A program made the position numbers and the translations under genes. The notes under the pieces were generated by a model that had not been told where the DNA came from, searched no databases, and saw only the letters and a program-made list of their open reading frames with translations. Positions 18,718 to 28,600 of a stretch of DNA of 64,000 nucleotides are shown here, in pieces. This DNA comes from Chroococcidiopsis sp. TS-821 (GTDB lineage Bacteria; Cyanobacteriota; Cyanobacteriia; Cyanobacteriales; Chroococcidiopsidaceae), in the NCBI RefSeq assembly GCF_002939305.1, contig NZ_MVDI01000001.1, positions 62,001 to 126,000 on the forward strand. The letters are read 5' to 3'. Positions within the stretch are counted from its first letter, which is position 1; each line of letters opens with the position of its first letter.

Positions 18718-19497
18718 ATGAGCAAACAATTTAAATTAGATCGTTTTTTTCACTCGAAGGTAGCTAGTTTTATATTACCATTTCTGGCAACTATTCTATT
18801 GTTAATCATTTGGGAACTAGGCGTTCATATTTTTCAAATTCCGCAGTTTAATTTACCTTCACCTAGTAGTATCTATCAAGCTGCTATTACATATAGTTCG
18901 CAACTTTGGACAAATGCTTGGCGAACATTAGTGACAACAACGATTGGATTTCTTTTGGCGATCGCAACTGGTGTCTTTTTGGGATTCTTGATTGGTTACT
19001 CGCGCATTGCTTACCTAACGCTTTATCCGATATTGGTAGGTTTTAACACGATCCCGAAAGTCGCGCTCGTTCCCCTCCTTGCAGTTTGGTTTGGTGCAAA
19101 TGAAATTCCTGCAACACTTACTGCTTTCTTACTAGCCTTCTTCCCGATCGCCGTTAACGTTGCTTTAGGATTAGATACGGTAGAGCCAGAGATGAAAGAC
19201 GTGCTGCGATCGCTTGGCGCATCCCAGCTTGAAGTTTTCCAAAAAGTTGGATGGCCCCACACTCTACCCTACCTATTTGCATCGCTGAAAGTTGCCGCAT
19301 CTTTTGCATTTGTTGGTTCCGTAATCGCTGAGTCGGTAGCCTCGAATGGTGGAATGGGTTATCTCATCGTTGCGGCTAGCTCTAATTTTGACGTACCACT
19401 AGCTTTTGCTGGACTTTTGGCGCTATCTATTTTAGGAATACTCCTCTACGGCTTTTTCGTCATCTTGGAAAAGTATGCAATCTACTGGGCACGCTAA
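18718..19497 (+). CDS. NitT/TauT-family ABC transporter permease
   Basis: A 259-residue inner-membrane permease with about six hydrophobic segments; the cytoplasmic coupling segment LRSLGASQLEVFQKVGWPHTLPY is typical of SsuC/TauC permeases. Partner of the ATPase immediately upstream. The substrate-binding subunit must be encoded elsewhere. Confidence 0.93.
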   Translation: MSKQFKLDRFFHSKVASFILPFLATILLLIIWELGVHIFQIPQFNLPSPSSIYQAAITYSSQLWTNAWRTLVTTTIGFLLAIATGVFLGFLIGYSRIAYLTLYPILVGFNTIPKVALVPLLAVWFGANEIPATLTAFLLAFFPIAVNVALGLDTVEPEMKDVLRSLGASQLEVFQKVGWPHTLPYLFASLKVAASFAFVGSVIAESVASNGGMGYLIVAASSNFDVPLAFAGLLALSILGILLYGFFVILEKYAIYWAR

Positions 19498-19512
19498 TCA
19501 GTGCAGATAGAG

Positions 19513-19668
19513 TTATCTTCGTATGGAAGCACCATTCGTCTCTGTGGGACGAAACCAACCCATGTGGCGATAATTTGGATGAAGGTGTCCTTCGGGTTGA
19601 TGTTGAAACTCAACTTCTCCCGATTGCGTATTGCGATGCTTGACAAACTGACGTAACAAGCGATTCAT
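19513..19668 (-). CDS. Small basic His-rich protein, unknown
   Basis: A 51-residue frame beginning MNRLLRQFVKHRNTQ with a very strong ribosome site (GAGGAGG, six bases before ATG), strong evidence that it is translated. It contains five histidines, including HQPEGHLHPNYRHMGW, and a PTET end. No signal peptide or membrane segment. Family not recognised. It is convergent with the ABC permease and divergent from the DMT transporter. Confidence 0.62.
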   Translation of the reverse strand: MNRLLRQFVKHRNTQSGEVEFQHQPEGHLHPNYRHMGWFRPTETNGASIRR

Positions 19669-19849
19669 CAAAAGCCTCCTCTTCACACCGTTAAAACTCT
19701 GCGGTGATGTATAACTCTTTTTAAATTTCTGTATTCTATTTTACCATTATCTCAATTTCTTGAAATCAATTTCTGCTCTTCCCCAAGACTAATTTCGCTG
19801 CATCTAGAGTGATTGATCGCAAAACCCCAACCTCCGCCCCCTCTTATTC

Positions 19850-20797
19850 ATGCTTGGCTTTACGCTAGTTCTCTTTGGTTCTCTCTGTCTGGCTGCTCAA
19901 AACGTGCTGCTGCGGGTGATTTTCGTCAACAGTCTCATTTTTGGGATACTACCCTTTGGTGGATTTGTTGTTCCAAGTCTTGCTAACTCATTGTTGCTAT
20001 TGCAGTTGCGTGCAGTCTTTATGCTACCGTTGATAGTTCTGCTAGCACCCAAGCTTTATGCCACGACATGGCTAAACTTAAAACAGTTGCTCTACCCCCA
20101 AGACCGCCCACTATTGATTAAAGCTTCGATCAGTAGTTTTTCTTTATTTTTATCACTGGCACTTCTATTCATTGCCATTGCCAAGATTCCCGCTGGGGTT
20201 GCGACCGTTTTATTTTTTATTCATCCAGCAATTACAGTTATCCTCGCTTGGCGGATTTTTGGCGATCGCCCAACATGGTTGCGTTGGGGAGTGCTAGTTA
20301 TTGTCTTCAGTGGTAGTTTTCTTGTTGTGCCGAGTTTCACGACAACAACCGATAGCGATACTTTAATTGGTATTAGCGCCGCATTAGGAGCCGGAGTCGC
20401 TTATGCTATTCAAGGAATTCTGGCACAAATTTGTTTTCGCGCGATTCATCCTGTGCCTTTTACCGTTGTCAGCTGTACAGTGATTTTGGTGTTTTCTAGC
20501 CTCAGTTTGTTATTCGTCAATATCGAGGTAGGCGATGTTTGGTCAATTCTAGGGATTGTCAGCTTAATTGCCGCATTACTCACACTCGCTGGACAACTTT
20601 TGTACAATTTTGGCATCCATTTAGCCAACGCCGCGATCGCTTCCATCGTGGCGATTAGTAATCCTACTTCTACCGCAATCTTAGCTTGGTTGATTATTCA
20701 AGAAGCTTTACAAGGTAGGCAAGTTTTGGGAGTAGCTTTGGTAACGCTAGGGGTAGGATTACTCAGTCAAGATGCACGCAACACAAAAAGCGGCTAG
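19850..20797 (+). CDS. EamA/DMT-family transporter
   Basis: A 315-residue membrane protein with about ten segments forming two EamA repeats (roughly 1-150 and 165-310). Family members export amino acids, metabolites or drugs. Motif AKIPAGVATVLFFIHPAITVILAW and the repeat-2 counterpart IVAISNPTSTAILAW are visible. Substrate unknown. Confidence 0.9.
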   Translation: MLGFTLVLFGSLCLAAQNVLLRVIFVNSLIFGILPFGGFVVPSLANSLLLLQLRAVFMLPLIVLLAPKLYATTWLNLKQLLYPQDRPLLIKASISSFSLFLSLALLFIAIAKIPAGVATVLFFIHPAITVILAWRIFGDRPTWLRWGVLVIVFSGSFLVVPSFTTTTDSDTLIGISAALGAGVAYAIQGILAQICFRAIHPVPFTVVSCTVILVFSSLSLLFVNIEVGDVWSILGIVSLIAALLTLAGQLLYNFGIHLANAAIASIVAISNPTSTAILAWLIIQEALQGRQVLGVALVTLGVGLLSQDARNTKSG

Positions 20798-20968
20798 TTT
20801 ATAGCACGATAGCAGAAGTCAGGGTTAGAAGCAAGCTAAATAACTAGAATATCGGTATTGTTATGCTGTTATGAGTGGTTAGTGACCAGTTACTAATCGC
20901 CTTTTGTTAACACTAATCAATCGAATTTGACATAAAACCTATGGTACTAATGTTACATAGTAACCCGT

Positions 20969-21847
20969 TTATGGTAGCTTGCTCGCACGGGAATTCACAA
21001 TTCCTGCATCTTGAATTGCTGTAAAGGCAGTTTCCCCTAGAATTTGGTGCGCCCTTGTTGTCGGATGAATACCATCCCAGAATAAAAAGGTGTCTGGATT
21101 GTGACAGGCGTTCGAGTTGGTTAAACACGGATTGATGACATTGTTAAAGCCAAAAGTAGCTGGACTTGCGATCGCTTCTCGATAAAGTGTATTTGCATCT
21201 AGCGTGGCGATTTGAACATCAGAATGCTGCTGCAATACCTTCAGCGATCGCCGCAAACTTTGATTATGCGCTTGTGTTAATGCACTGAGCCTTGCAGAAT
21301 TCGCCGTGGTGCGTGTCGTTGGTAACTGTCCTAAATCTGGTAAATTTGCTACTAGGATCTTTTTAGCACCGACATTAGTTAAAGAAGCGATCGCGCTGGT
21401 GATATTTTCGACAGGTATTGTATTGCTCGCTCCCTGCAAGTAATCATTCGCCCCTGCCCATATAACATACAATGCATCTGGTCGAGTCTTTGGCTGCGTT
21501 TTATGAAACGATTGAATTTGTGTCAGCAAGCCAGGTACAAGACTATTGCGATCGCCATCAGTCGTAGCTCCTCCATACGCAAAATTGTTGACTTGATTTG
21601 ACGAGAGATTTAGGCGATCGGCTAGATATTCTACCCAAACCCGACCATTTGAATAACGTCCTTGAAAATAAGGTGGAGGTGGATACATCCCTCCTGTGGC
21701 TTGGAACACCATACCTGTATCCGAAAGACTGTCGCCAAACACATAAAGTTCTGTAATCGGTTGATTTGCCTGAATCGATGTTGTCAATACAACCATGACA
21801 AAAGTTAGGAACGCAAGTCCTGCTAATAGAAAACTTTTTGCTTGCAT
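20969..21847 (-). CDS. Secreted SGNH/GDSL-type esterase
   Basis: A 292-residue hydrolase. The start ATG 21847 gives a signal peptide (MQAKSFLLAGLAFLTFVMVV...) directly before the enzyme; the frame stays open to 22027 but those residues look non-coding. SGNH blocks: nucleophile in FGDSLSDTG, WAGANDY (block III) and WDGIHPTTRAHQ (block V, Asp-His). Members hydrolyse lipids or acyl esters extracytoplasmically. Similar cyanobacterial proteins sometimes carry PEP-CTERM tails, but none is seen here. Confidence 0.9.
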   Translation of the reverse strand: MQAKSFLLAGLAFLTFVMVVLTTSIQANQPITELYVFGDSLSDTGMVFQATGGMYPPPPYFQGRYSNGRVWVEYLADRLNLSSNQVNNFAYGGATTDGDRNSLVPGLLTQIQSFHKTQPKTRPDALYVIWAGANDYLQGASNTIPVENITSAIASLTNVGAKKILVANLPDLGQLPTTRTTANSARLSALTQAHNQSLRRSLKVLQQHSDVQIATLDANTLYREAIASPATFGFNNVINPCLTNSNACHNPDTFLFWDGIHPTTRAHQILGETAFTAIQDAGIVNSRASKLP

Positions 21848-22719
21848 GAAATTCTGCTGCAAACTCCCAAGAGTACTATTTTTACTCAGATTTTCAAACA
21901 GAATAAATCCGCGATAGTTAAGTTCTGAGTAGGAATTGAGCCTGCAATTGATTGCTTCTCTAGCGTAACAAGCTGAATTAAGCTGTGGATAACATAACCG
22001 AATCTTTTTAGGTGTGGATTTTGCCAATTATCCCAAGGGCGATTGCTCAATCGTCGCGATCGCACTCAGAGCTGCAATTCGATATCCACATCCACCTCTG
22101 AGTCATTCAAATATTCTTGTTTGTTGCGATCGCGTAACCTGTTCCATAAAAGAAGATATTCTTCACTTCAATGAATCATTGTATTAACTAAAAGACAAAC
22201 TTTTAATAGCGCTGATAATAGTTAAAAACACAATTAAATATACGACTAAATACGCCTTTTTTATTGAATGTATTGATAGCTACAAGATGAAGTTACATTA
22301 GAATAACTCTTTTAACAGAAAAGACTTCAAACTAAAATTCCTCGTAAGAAAGATGTGACACTTACTCCTAGTTTGAAACGATGTCAGCATAAGCATTGCC
22401 AATTGAAATAACGTAAGCTTATGAAATCTGCTGAAAGTCAAACACCAAAAACTGACTATAATTTCGCTGATAATCAAAGCCAATAACGTAAGTTCAAGCA
22501 GATAGCGTCATTACTCGTAAAGATATACCAAACTTGGAATTTCCCATGACTGTTACAGCGATCGCCATAGAAATTAGCTTATTCATATTGGGACTTATGA
22601 CGGCTATCAATATTTAATCAATCGTTTCCTGGTACGCGTAGGCGATTTGTGCAAAAGCTAGAAAATTAATCGAGTTTTGTTTCATAGATTAGTAAACCTT
22701 GATGGTATGACGTTAAGTT
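21848..22719. other. Long gap before the di-heme cytochrome gene
   Basis: About 870 bp with HIP1 sites near 22060, 22125 and 22558. It is AT-rich and has no frame with a ribosome site. It must hold divergent promoters for the esterase and cytochrome genes; no operator was recognised. Confidence 0.45.
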
Positions 22720-24768
22720 ATGAAAGCTTTGATGCAACGACGCTCACTGATTGTGGTGCTGCTAATTGTGGTTGTGGTTGGGATTCTGGGCTACTTACTC
22801 GAACTGTCCTTTCCAATTCGACCGCCTACACTAGATAGCACCTATACACCGATAACCAAGCCTGCACCGCAAGAAATTGGTTCCTACGATGTGCTTGGTA
22901 CTTCTGTGAGTAAAGCAGAAGCAGAACAACTACTGCAAACCGAAGCAGGAAAAGTTTTACTTGCACCCGATAATGGCGCGATCGCAATTACCCAAGACCT
23001 CATCGATCTAGGACGCGATGCATTTTACCGCGAAACTTTCGGCAACGAGTACTTTTTCACCGATGTTATGGGTGTACTTGATGGACCAATTAATTTGGTG
23101 AGTGTGAGTAAGGCGATCGCCGCCCTCGGAGGAAAGCACACTACCAACTTGCAGATTCCACTCGATCGCGATGTCACCGTTGGTGGACGAACTTTCAAAG
23201 CTGGGACGAAATTAAATACCGGATTAGACGTGCCAGCAGGTTCACTCGTACCTTTAGGGATGAAACTTGTAAAATCGGGTACTAAACTCCGTATGGGTTT
23301 AACCTGTGCGCTGTGTCATGCAACAGTCGATAAAGAAACAGGACGCATCATCGAAGGTCCGCCAAACAATGACCTCGATTCTGGGCTATTGCAAGCCTTT
23401 GCAACTAACTCGGCGGCAATGTTTCGGCAAACAGGAGTCAACCCCACAACACTACCACCAGGGGAAAACACTTACATCAACGCCGATGGTCAAACAGCAC
23501 AACTACCCGATCCGCAAGCGTTGGAAGATGCTGTAGATGAACAATTTCTGGCGTGGGCACCTGGTAATTTTGATTCCACCCCAGACAACAACAACAATCC
23601 TTCACAAATTCCCTCGTCTTATACCTTCGAGACATACCCCTACGGCTGGAGTGGATTTGCTTCAGTCGGCTGGTTTCATGGATTGACAACGCTCAACAAT
23701 AACGTTCATGCTGCCAACTCTGACCCTACCTCTGATTCCTACGGTAGTAAATATCTGCTGGGGATTGACAAGGAGACATATTTAGGAGTCATGCTGCAGA
23801 ACGCTGCCAATCCCAAATTCCGCTTACCACAAGGTGCGAAACCGTCAGAATTTTTTGAAAAACACGACCCCACACCAGGTCAACCAGGAATCAACGAAGT
23901 CATTAAGATGCCAGGGCATCCCAAAGGCTCGATCTTTATGTTAGATGGACTGCTGGCGAGTTCGCCTGGATACTTGGCTGGAGAGCAACTCAACGGGTTG
24001 TCTGCGTATCAAAATACGCTCGCTCCGCCACCGCATGAACCGACATCGGACACCGAAGTACTCCGACGTGGGGCTGCGGTATTTGAGAAAGCCAATTGTG
24101 TGAGTTGCCACAGCGGGCGCTATTTTACAAATCATGACGTAATTCCAGAACAAGAAGTGCAAGCACATCCCTCCCGCGCAGCGGCGCTGGCGAAGTTTCC
24201 ACAAATGTTTGTTCCCCCAGAAACTTATCCTGGCAATATTGCTGTACCACCCCCAGCCGATCCGCCGGTGATATCGGTGCCTTTAGATATTACACCGCAG
24301 CGCGTCCGCGATTTAGCTTATGCTGTCGGTAATCCGGCTGGCGGCTACAAAGTACAGAATTTAATTGGACTGTACTTGACTGCGCCTTATCTCCATGATG
24401 GAGGTGTTGCTGCCAGTTCCGAAGCGCTCAAGCAAGATACTGATGGTTTTTACACAGTGGCAAACCCTGACCAAATGGGATTAGCAGGCACTTTGATGCA
24501 AGGAATTGAGCCCGATCCGGAAGCAAGTTTGCGCGTGTTGCTCGATCGCAATCTGCGTGAAGTCGCCATTAACCAAAATCGCGCTAATCGTGACTTGCAG
24601 ATAACAAACGGCGATGGCAGTGGTCACAATCATTGGGTCGATGCCCGTGCCGGATTTACTGCACAAGAGCAAACTGACTTGATTCAATTCTTGCTTTCGA
24701 TTGATGACGATCCCGCTGTGTTGCCCGATTCTACTTCACAGTTGGCAACAGGGACAGAGCAAGAATAA
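22720..24768 (+). CDS. Large di-heme cytochrome c (peroxidase/rubber-oxygenase-like)
   Basis: A 682-residue exported protein: N-terminal membrane anchor (RSLIVVLLIVVVVGILGYLL, about 8-28), then two CxxCH heme sites, CALCH (about residue 197) and CVSCH (about 462), and a C-terminal YLTAPYLHDGGVAAS segment typical of di-heme cytochrome c peroxidases. The length, far above the usual 330-450 residues of CcpA/MauG, resembles RoxA-type oxygenases. The reaction cannot be assigned from sequence. Confidence 0.78.
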   Translation: MKALMQRRSLIVVLLIVVVVGILGYLLELSFPIRPPTLDSTYTPITKPAPQEIGSYDVLGTSVSKAEAEQLLQTEAGKVLLAPDNGAIAITQDLIDLGRDAFYRETFGNEYFFTDVMGVLDGPINLVSVSKAIAALGGKHTTNLQIPLDRDVTVGGRTFKAGTKLNTGLDVPAGSLVPLGMKLVKSGTKLRMGLTCALCHATVDKETGRIIEGPPNNDLDSGLLQAFATNSAAMFRQTGVNPTTLPPGENTYINADGQTAQLPDPQALEDAVDEQFLAWAPGNFDSTPDNNNNPSQIPSSYTFETYPYGWSGFASVGWFHGLTTLNNNVHAANSDPTSDSYGSKYLLGIDKETYLGVMLQNAANPKFRLPQGAKPSEFFEKHDPTPGQPGINEVIKMPGHPKGSIFMLDGLLASSPGYLAGEQLNGLSAYQNTLAPPPHEPTSDTEVLRRGAAVFEKANCVSCHSGRYFTNHDVIPEQEVQAHPSRAAALAKFPQMFVPPETYPGNIAVPPPADPPVISVPLDITPQRVRDLAYAVGNPAGGYKVQNLIGLYLTAPYLHDGGVAASSEALKQDTDGFYTVANPDQMGLAGTLMQGIEPDPEASLRVLLDRNLREVAINQNRANRDLQITNGDGSGHNHWVDARAGFTAQEQTDLIQFLLSIDDDPAVLPDSTSQLATGTEQE

Positions 24769-24776
24769 AAAAACGA

Positions 24777-24812
24777 GGGTCAGGATAATTATTATTTTTC
24801 GACTCCTGACCC
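24777..24812. terminator. Hairpin after the cytochrome gene
   Basis: GGGTCAGGA (24777-24785) pairs perfectly with TCCTGACCC (24804-24812), eight bases after the cytochrome stop. The loop is AT-rich and a weak T-run lies inside the loop rather than after the stem. The arms are CTGACCC heptamer repeats in opposite orientations, so a repeat pair may have been recruited as terminator. Confidence 0.5.
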
Positions 24813-24925
24813 CCTCTATAAAAGATGCCCTCCGACTCCCGTTGAGACTACCTACTATAAGTATATTTTTCTACACTAAAACAAGACATATAAGTAATTT
24901 CATGGGAATAGTCTTGGCAACATGA

Positions 24926-25012
24926 AAAAACAAACCACAAAGGGCACAAAGGATACGTTTGCGCAGTGTGTCCCGAAGGCATGTAGAGAGTAAGAGTTTC
25001 ACAGAGTTTTTG
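24926..25012. repeat. Interspersed CACAAAG-type repeat remnant
   Basis: The stretch around 24930-24955 (ACCACAAAGGGCACAAAGG) and the AGAGTTTCACAGAGT near 24990-25005 match a low-complexity intergenic element I associate with cyanobacterial genomes. It sits in the 309-bp gap 24769-25077, which holds no gene. Confidence 0.4.
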
Positions 25013-25077
25013 CGTAAGTCCCGATCAATTTACTTGAGCGCTGACTTACTTTTTTTTACATGATGTTATAGTTATCC

Positions 25078-25458
25078 TTAGTGTAAAAATACGGCAATTC
25101 TTGCCAAGAGATCCTCAAAATCAACGGGTTTGCGGATAAAATCGTTTGCTCCTGCCTCAAATCCTAATTTGGCGTGAGCTTGCTCGTGGGCTGTCACTAG
25201 TAGGATAGGAAGCGAAGGTAAGTTGTAATTTTGACGAATCTGTCGAGTGACTTCATATCCACTTATGTCTGGTAGCATCACATCGAGCAAAACTAAGTCG
25301 GGTAAATTAGTTGATATTCGGCTGAGGGCTTGGCTACCATTATCAGCAGTTTCAACCTCAAACCCCTCTGCTTCTAAAAAAGTTTGCAGTAAAAACAGAT
25401 TATCTGCTATGTCGTCTACAACTAAGATGCGGTAGTTACGAGAAGATGGCACAAACAC
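25078..25458 (-). CDS. Single-domain response regulator
   Basis: A 126-residue receiver domain with no output domain. Phospho-acceptor Asp59 in LVLLDVMLPD, acidic pocket VVDD and Lys in FIRKPVD are visible. Such CheY-like proteins relay phosphate between kinases or bind partners. It lies 153 bp downstream of, and in the same direction as, the large hybrid kinase, a plausible partner. Confidence 0.93.
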   Translation of the reverse strand: MFVPSSRNYRILVVDDIADNLFLLQTFLEAEGFEVETADNGSQALSRISTNLPDLVLLDVMLPDISGYEVTRQIRQNYNLPSLPILLVTAHEQAHAKLGFEAGANDFIRKPVDFEDLLARIAVFLH

Positions 25459-25611
25459 GAAACCTTCAAAAGGTAGTATAGATGTTTCAATTCCGCTTTA
25501 TACTTATCCTTTCGACTGAGCGCTTCACGTCCTACTTTTGAGAGAGATCGGTATCATCCCTTGGGAGTATGAGTCGCAGATAGGTTCTGATACAAATTCC
25601 TTTTCCCCACG

Positions 25612-28600
25612 TCAACCACGCCCAATTAAACGCGCGATCGCACTTACCAATTCACTAGGGTTAATCGGCTTCGACATATGTAGTTGAAAACCAGCGCTTT
25701 GGGCAGCTTGCCGATCTTCTTCTCTAGCATACGCGGTTAAGGCGATCGCCGGAATTTGTCTACCTTGGCTGGCGGCTAAAACTTGAATGCGGCGAATAAG
25801 CGAATAACCGTCTTCGTTGGGCATACCAATATCACTAAGAACCACATCAGGGTAAAAACTTTGCAATCTCTCAATCGCGGCGGCGGCGGAGTTAACCGCG
25901 ATCGCTTCTGCGCCGTATTGCGCCAGCATAAAAGTTAAAAATTCGCGCGTATCCGCTTCATCATCCACAACCAGAATGCGCGCGCCATCAAGGGCGATCG
26001 CATCGCTATTTGGCGCACTCGCCGAAACTTCCGATTGAAGTGGTAAAAGTGGTAACTTCAACGTAAATGTTGCACCTTGTCCTTCCCCTGGGCTATCGGC
26101 GGTAATTGTACCACCATGCAACTCAACAAGATGACGCACGATCGCAAGTCCTAATCCTAACCCGCCTTGAGTACGGGTAATTGAGCCATCCGCTTGCCGA
26201 AAGTAGTCGAACACGTACGGTAGAAAATCGGCGCTAATGCCTTTTCCTGTATCGCTGACTTGAATCTGTGCATAAGTGTCGTTGCGTGTCAAGGAAACGC
26301 TTACGCGCCCACCACTCGGCGTAAATTTAATCGCATTGGAAAGTAAATTCCAGATAACTTGCTGTAAGCGCGTTGCATCGCCCGAAACTTGTCCGGCGGT
26401 AGAATCAAGCCGCAGTTCGATTTGAATCGACTTTGCATTCGCGGCGAGGCGCATTGTTTCCATCGCAGCTTCAACGACTGACGCCAAGTTCACCACAGTC
26501 GTATTTAAACTGAGTTTACCTCTGAGGATACGCGATACGTCGAGGAGGTCTTCAATCAGTTGCGTTTGCAGTTCAGCATTGCGTTCGATCGTTTCTAGCG
26601 CGCGTGTCGTCGTGGCTTCATTCAATTTGCGCGTCCGCAAAAGTTTTGCCCAGCCCAAAATCGAGTTTAGCGGCGATCGCAATTCGTGCGATAAGATTGC
26701 CAAAAATTCGTCTTTGATGCGGTTAGCGTGCGTCAACTGTTCGGTTTGTTGCTGCAACGAAGCGAGTAATTCTGCGCGTTCCATCGCGGCGGCGACTTGA
26801 TCCGAGGCAGCTTGCATTAACTCGATTTCCTCAGGCGCGAAGCTAGTCCGCGTTCGACTCGCAAAGCATAGCGTACCTAGAAGTCGTCCTTGCACAATCA
26901 ACGGTTGACCTGAATAAGCTGTAATTCCTAGGGCGCGGATTGCTTCGGTATTTGGCAGCTGCGATGCTTGGACATCGCTAACGAGCAGTTGACGGCGTTG
27001 CTGTGCTACCATACCGCACATTCCTTGACCTAGTTCGAGCCATTGAATTGCTTGCGCAACTTCTTCAGAAATACCGCCATAAGCCGCTAAACGTAACACC
27101 TGTTGATCGTCGCGTTCCTCGACTAAGAAGTTAAAGTAAAAATGCAAGTCTAGCTGCGCGGCGAGTTTCTCAAACAAGTCGTTGAGGAGTGTGAGTGGTT
27201 GCTGCGTAGAAAGCAGGGTATTTGCTGTTTCCGAGAGTAGCTTAAGTCGTTCGCTGCGATCGCGTAGCGCTTTTTCTGCTTGTTTATACTCGGTAATATC
27301 GCGGCTAATTACGAGTAGCGACTGCACTGAACCATCTTGCGCAAATTCAGGTGCAATTCGCGATTGATACGCGCGCATCCCATTGGGTGAGGGAAACTCG
27401 AATTCAAAAAAACGGCACTGTCGCGCTGCGAAAACTTCGCGTAGGGCATTTTCCCATACGGTAACGATTTCGGTTGCAAATCCCAGTTCAGCTTTAGTTT
27501 TACCAATAATGTTGGCGCGGGAAATACCGGTTGCTGGCTCAACCGCAGGATTAACGTAAAGGTGACGCAGTTCGGTATCGAATCGGGCAATGATATCAGG
27601 AGAGTTTTCTACCAAGGCGCGAAATTCTTGTTCGCGGCGATGTAGTTCGGCTTCTATGTACTTGCGCTGGGTAATATCTTCAGCAATGCCATTGACACAC
27701 AGTATTTCTCCCGCATCGTTTTTCACCGGATAGCCGCGATCGCGCACCCACCGTACCGTACCATCAGGACGCACAATGCGATACTCTTCGTCGTATTTTC
27801 CGCGGAGGATATTGGTAAAGAACGCCTCGCGGACGCGATCGCGATCGTCAGGGTGAATCGCATCGATCCACTCGTACCAATTTGCTTTGAGACTCGCACA
27901 ACTACGCCCCCAAATTTGTTCGTACGCGGGACTCACATAAAGCGATCGCGCTTGCTGCGGATCGGACATCCAAAAGACATCTTCAATGCTTTCGGCTAGC
28001 TGACGAAATCGAGTTTCACTCGCTTGCAACGCGGTTAATGCTTGTTTGCGTTCGGTAATGTCGCGGAGTAACCAACGCAGCGCGACTAATTGTCCCGCGC
28101 GATCGCGTACCGCCGCTACGGTGACAACAATATCAATCGCGGGAAGGTCTTTTTGGCGAATCACGCAAACTTCCCACTCGCGTACCCAATCGCCTGAACG
28201 TGGCTCGTTGATTTTAGCCGTTAAGTCGTCGCGATCGCCTTCCGCGACAAAATTGAGGAATGATACCCCAATCAAGAACTGTGCTTGAACTCCCAGCAGA
28301 CTTGCAGCCGCGCGGTTAGCTTCTAAGATTGTTGCGGCGGTATCTGTCACCAAGTAACCGTCGGGCGCAAATTCAAACAACTCTTGATAGCGTTGGCGTT
28401 CTCTTTCTAGTGTTTGACGAACAGCGATGAGATCTTGATTTTGTTGCGCTAGCTTTTCGTTTTGCGCTTTTAATTCCTCCTCAACGATGGCGAGTTCTTC
28501 TAAAGCTTCTTGACGTTCGATTTCTCGCTGCTTGACGAGACTAATGTCTTCGATTAACCCATCAATAACCGTCACGCCGTCGATTGTATTGATCGTTTGA

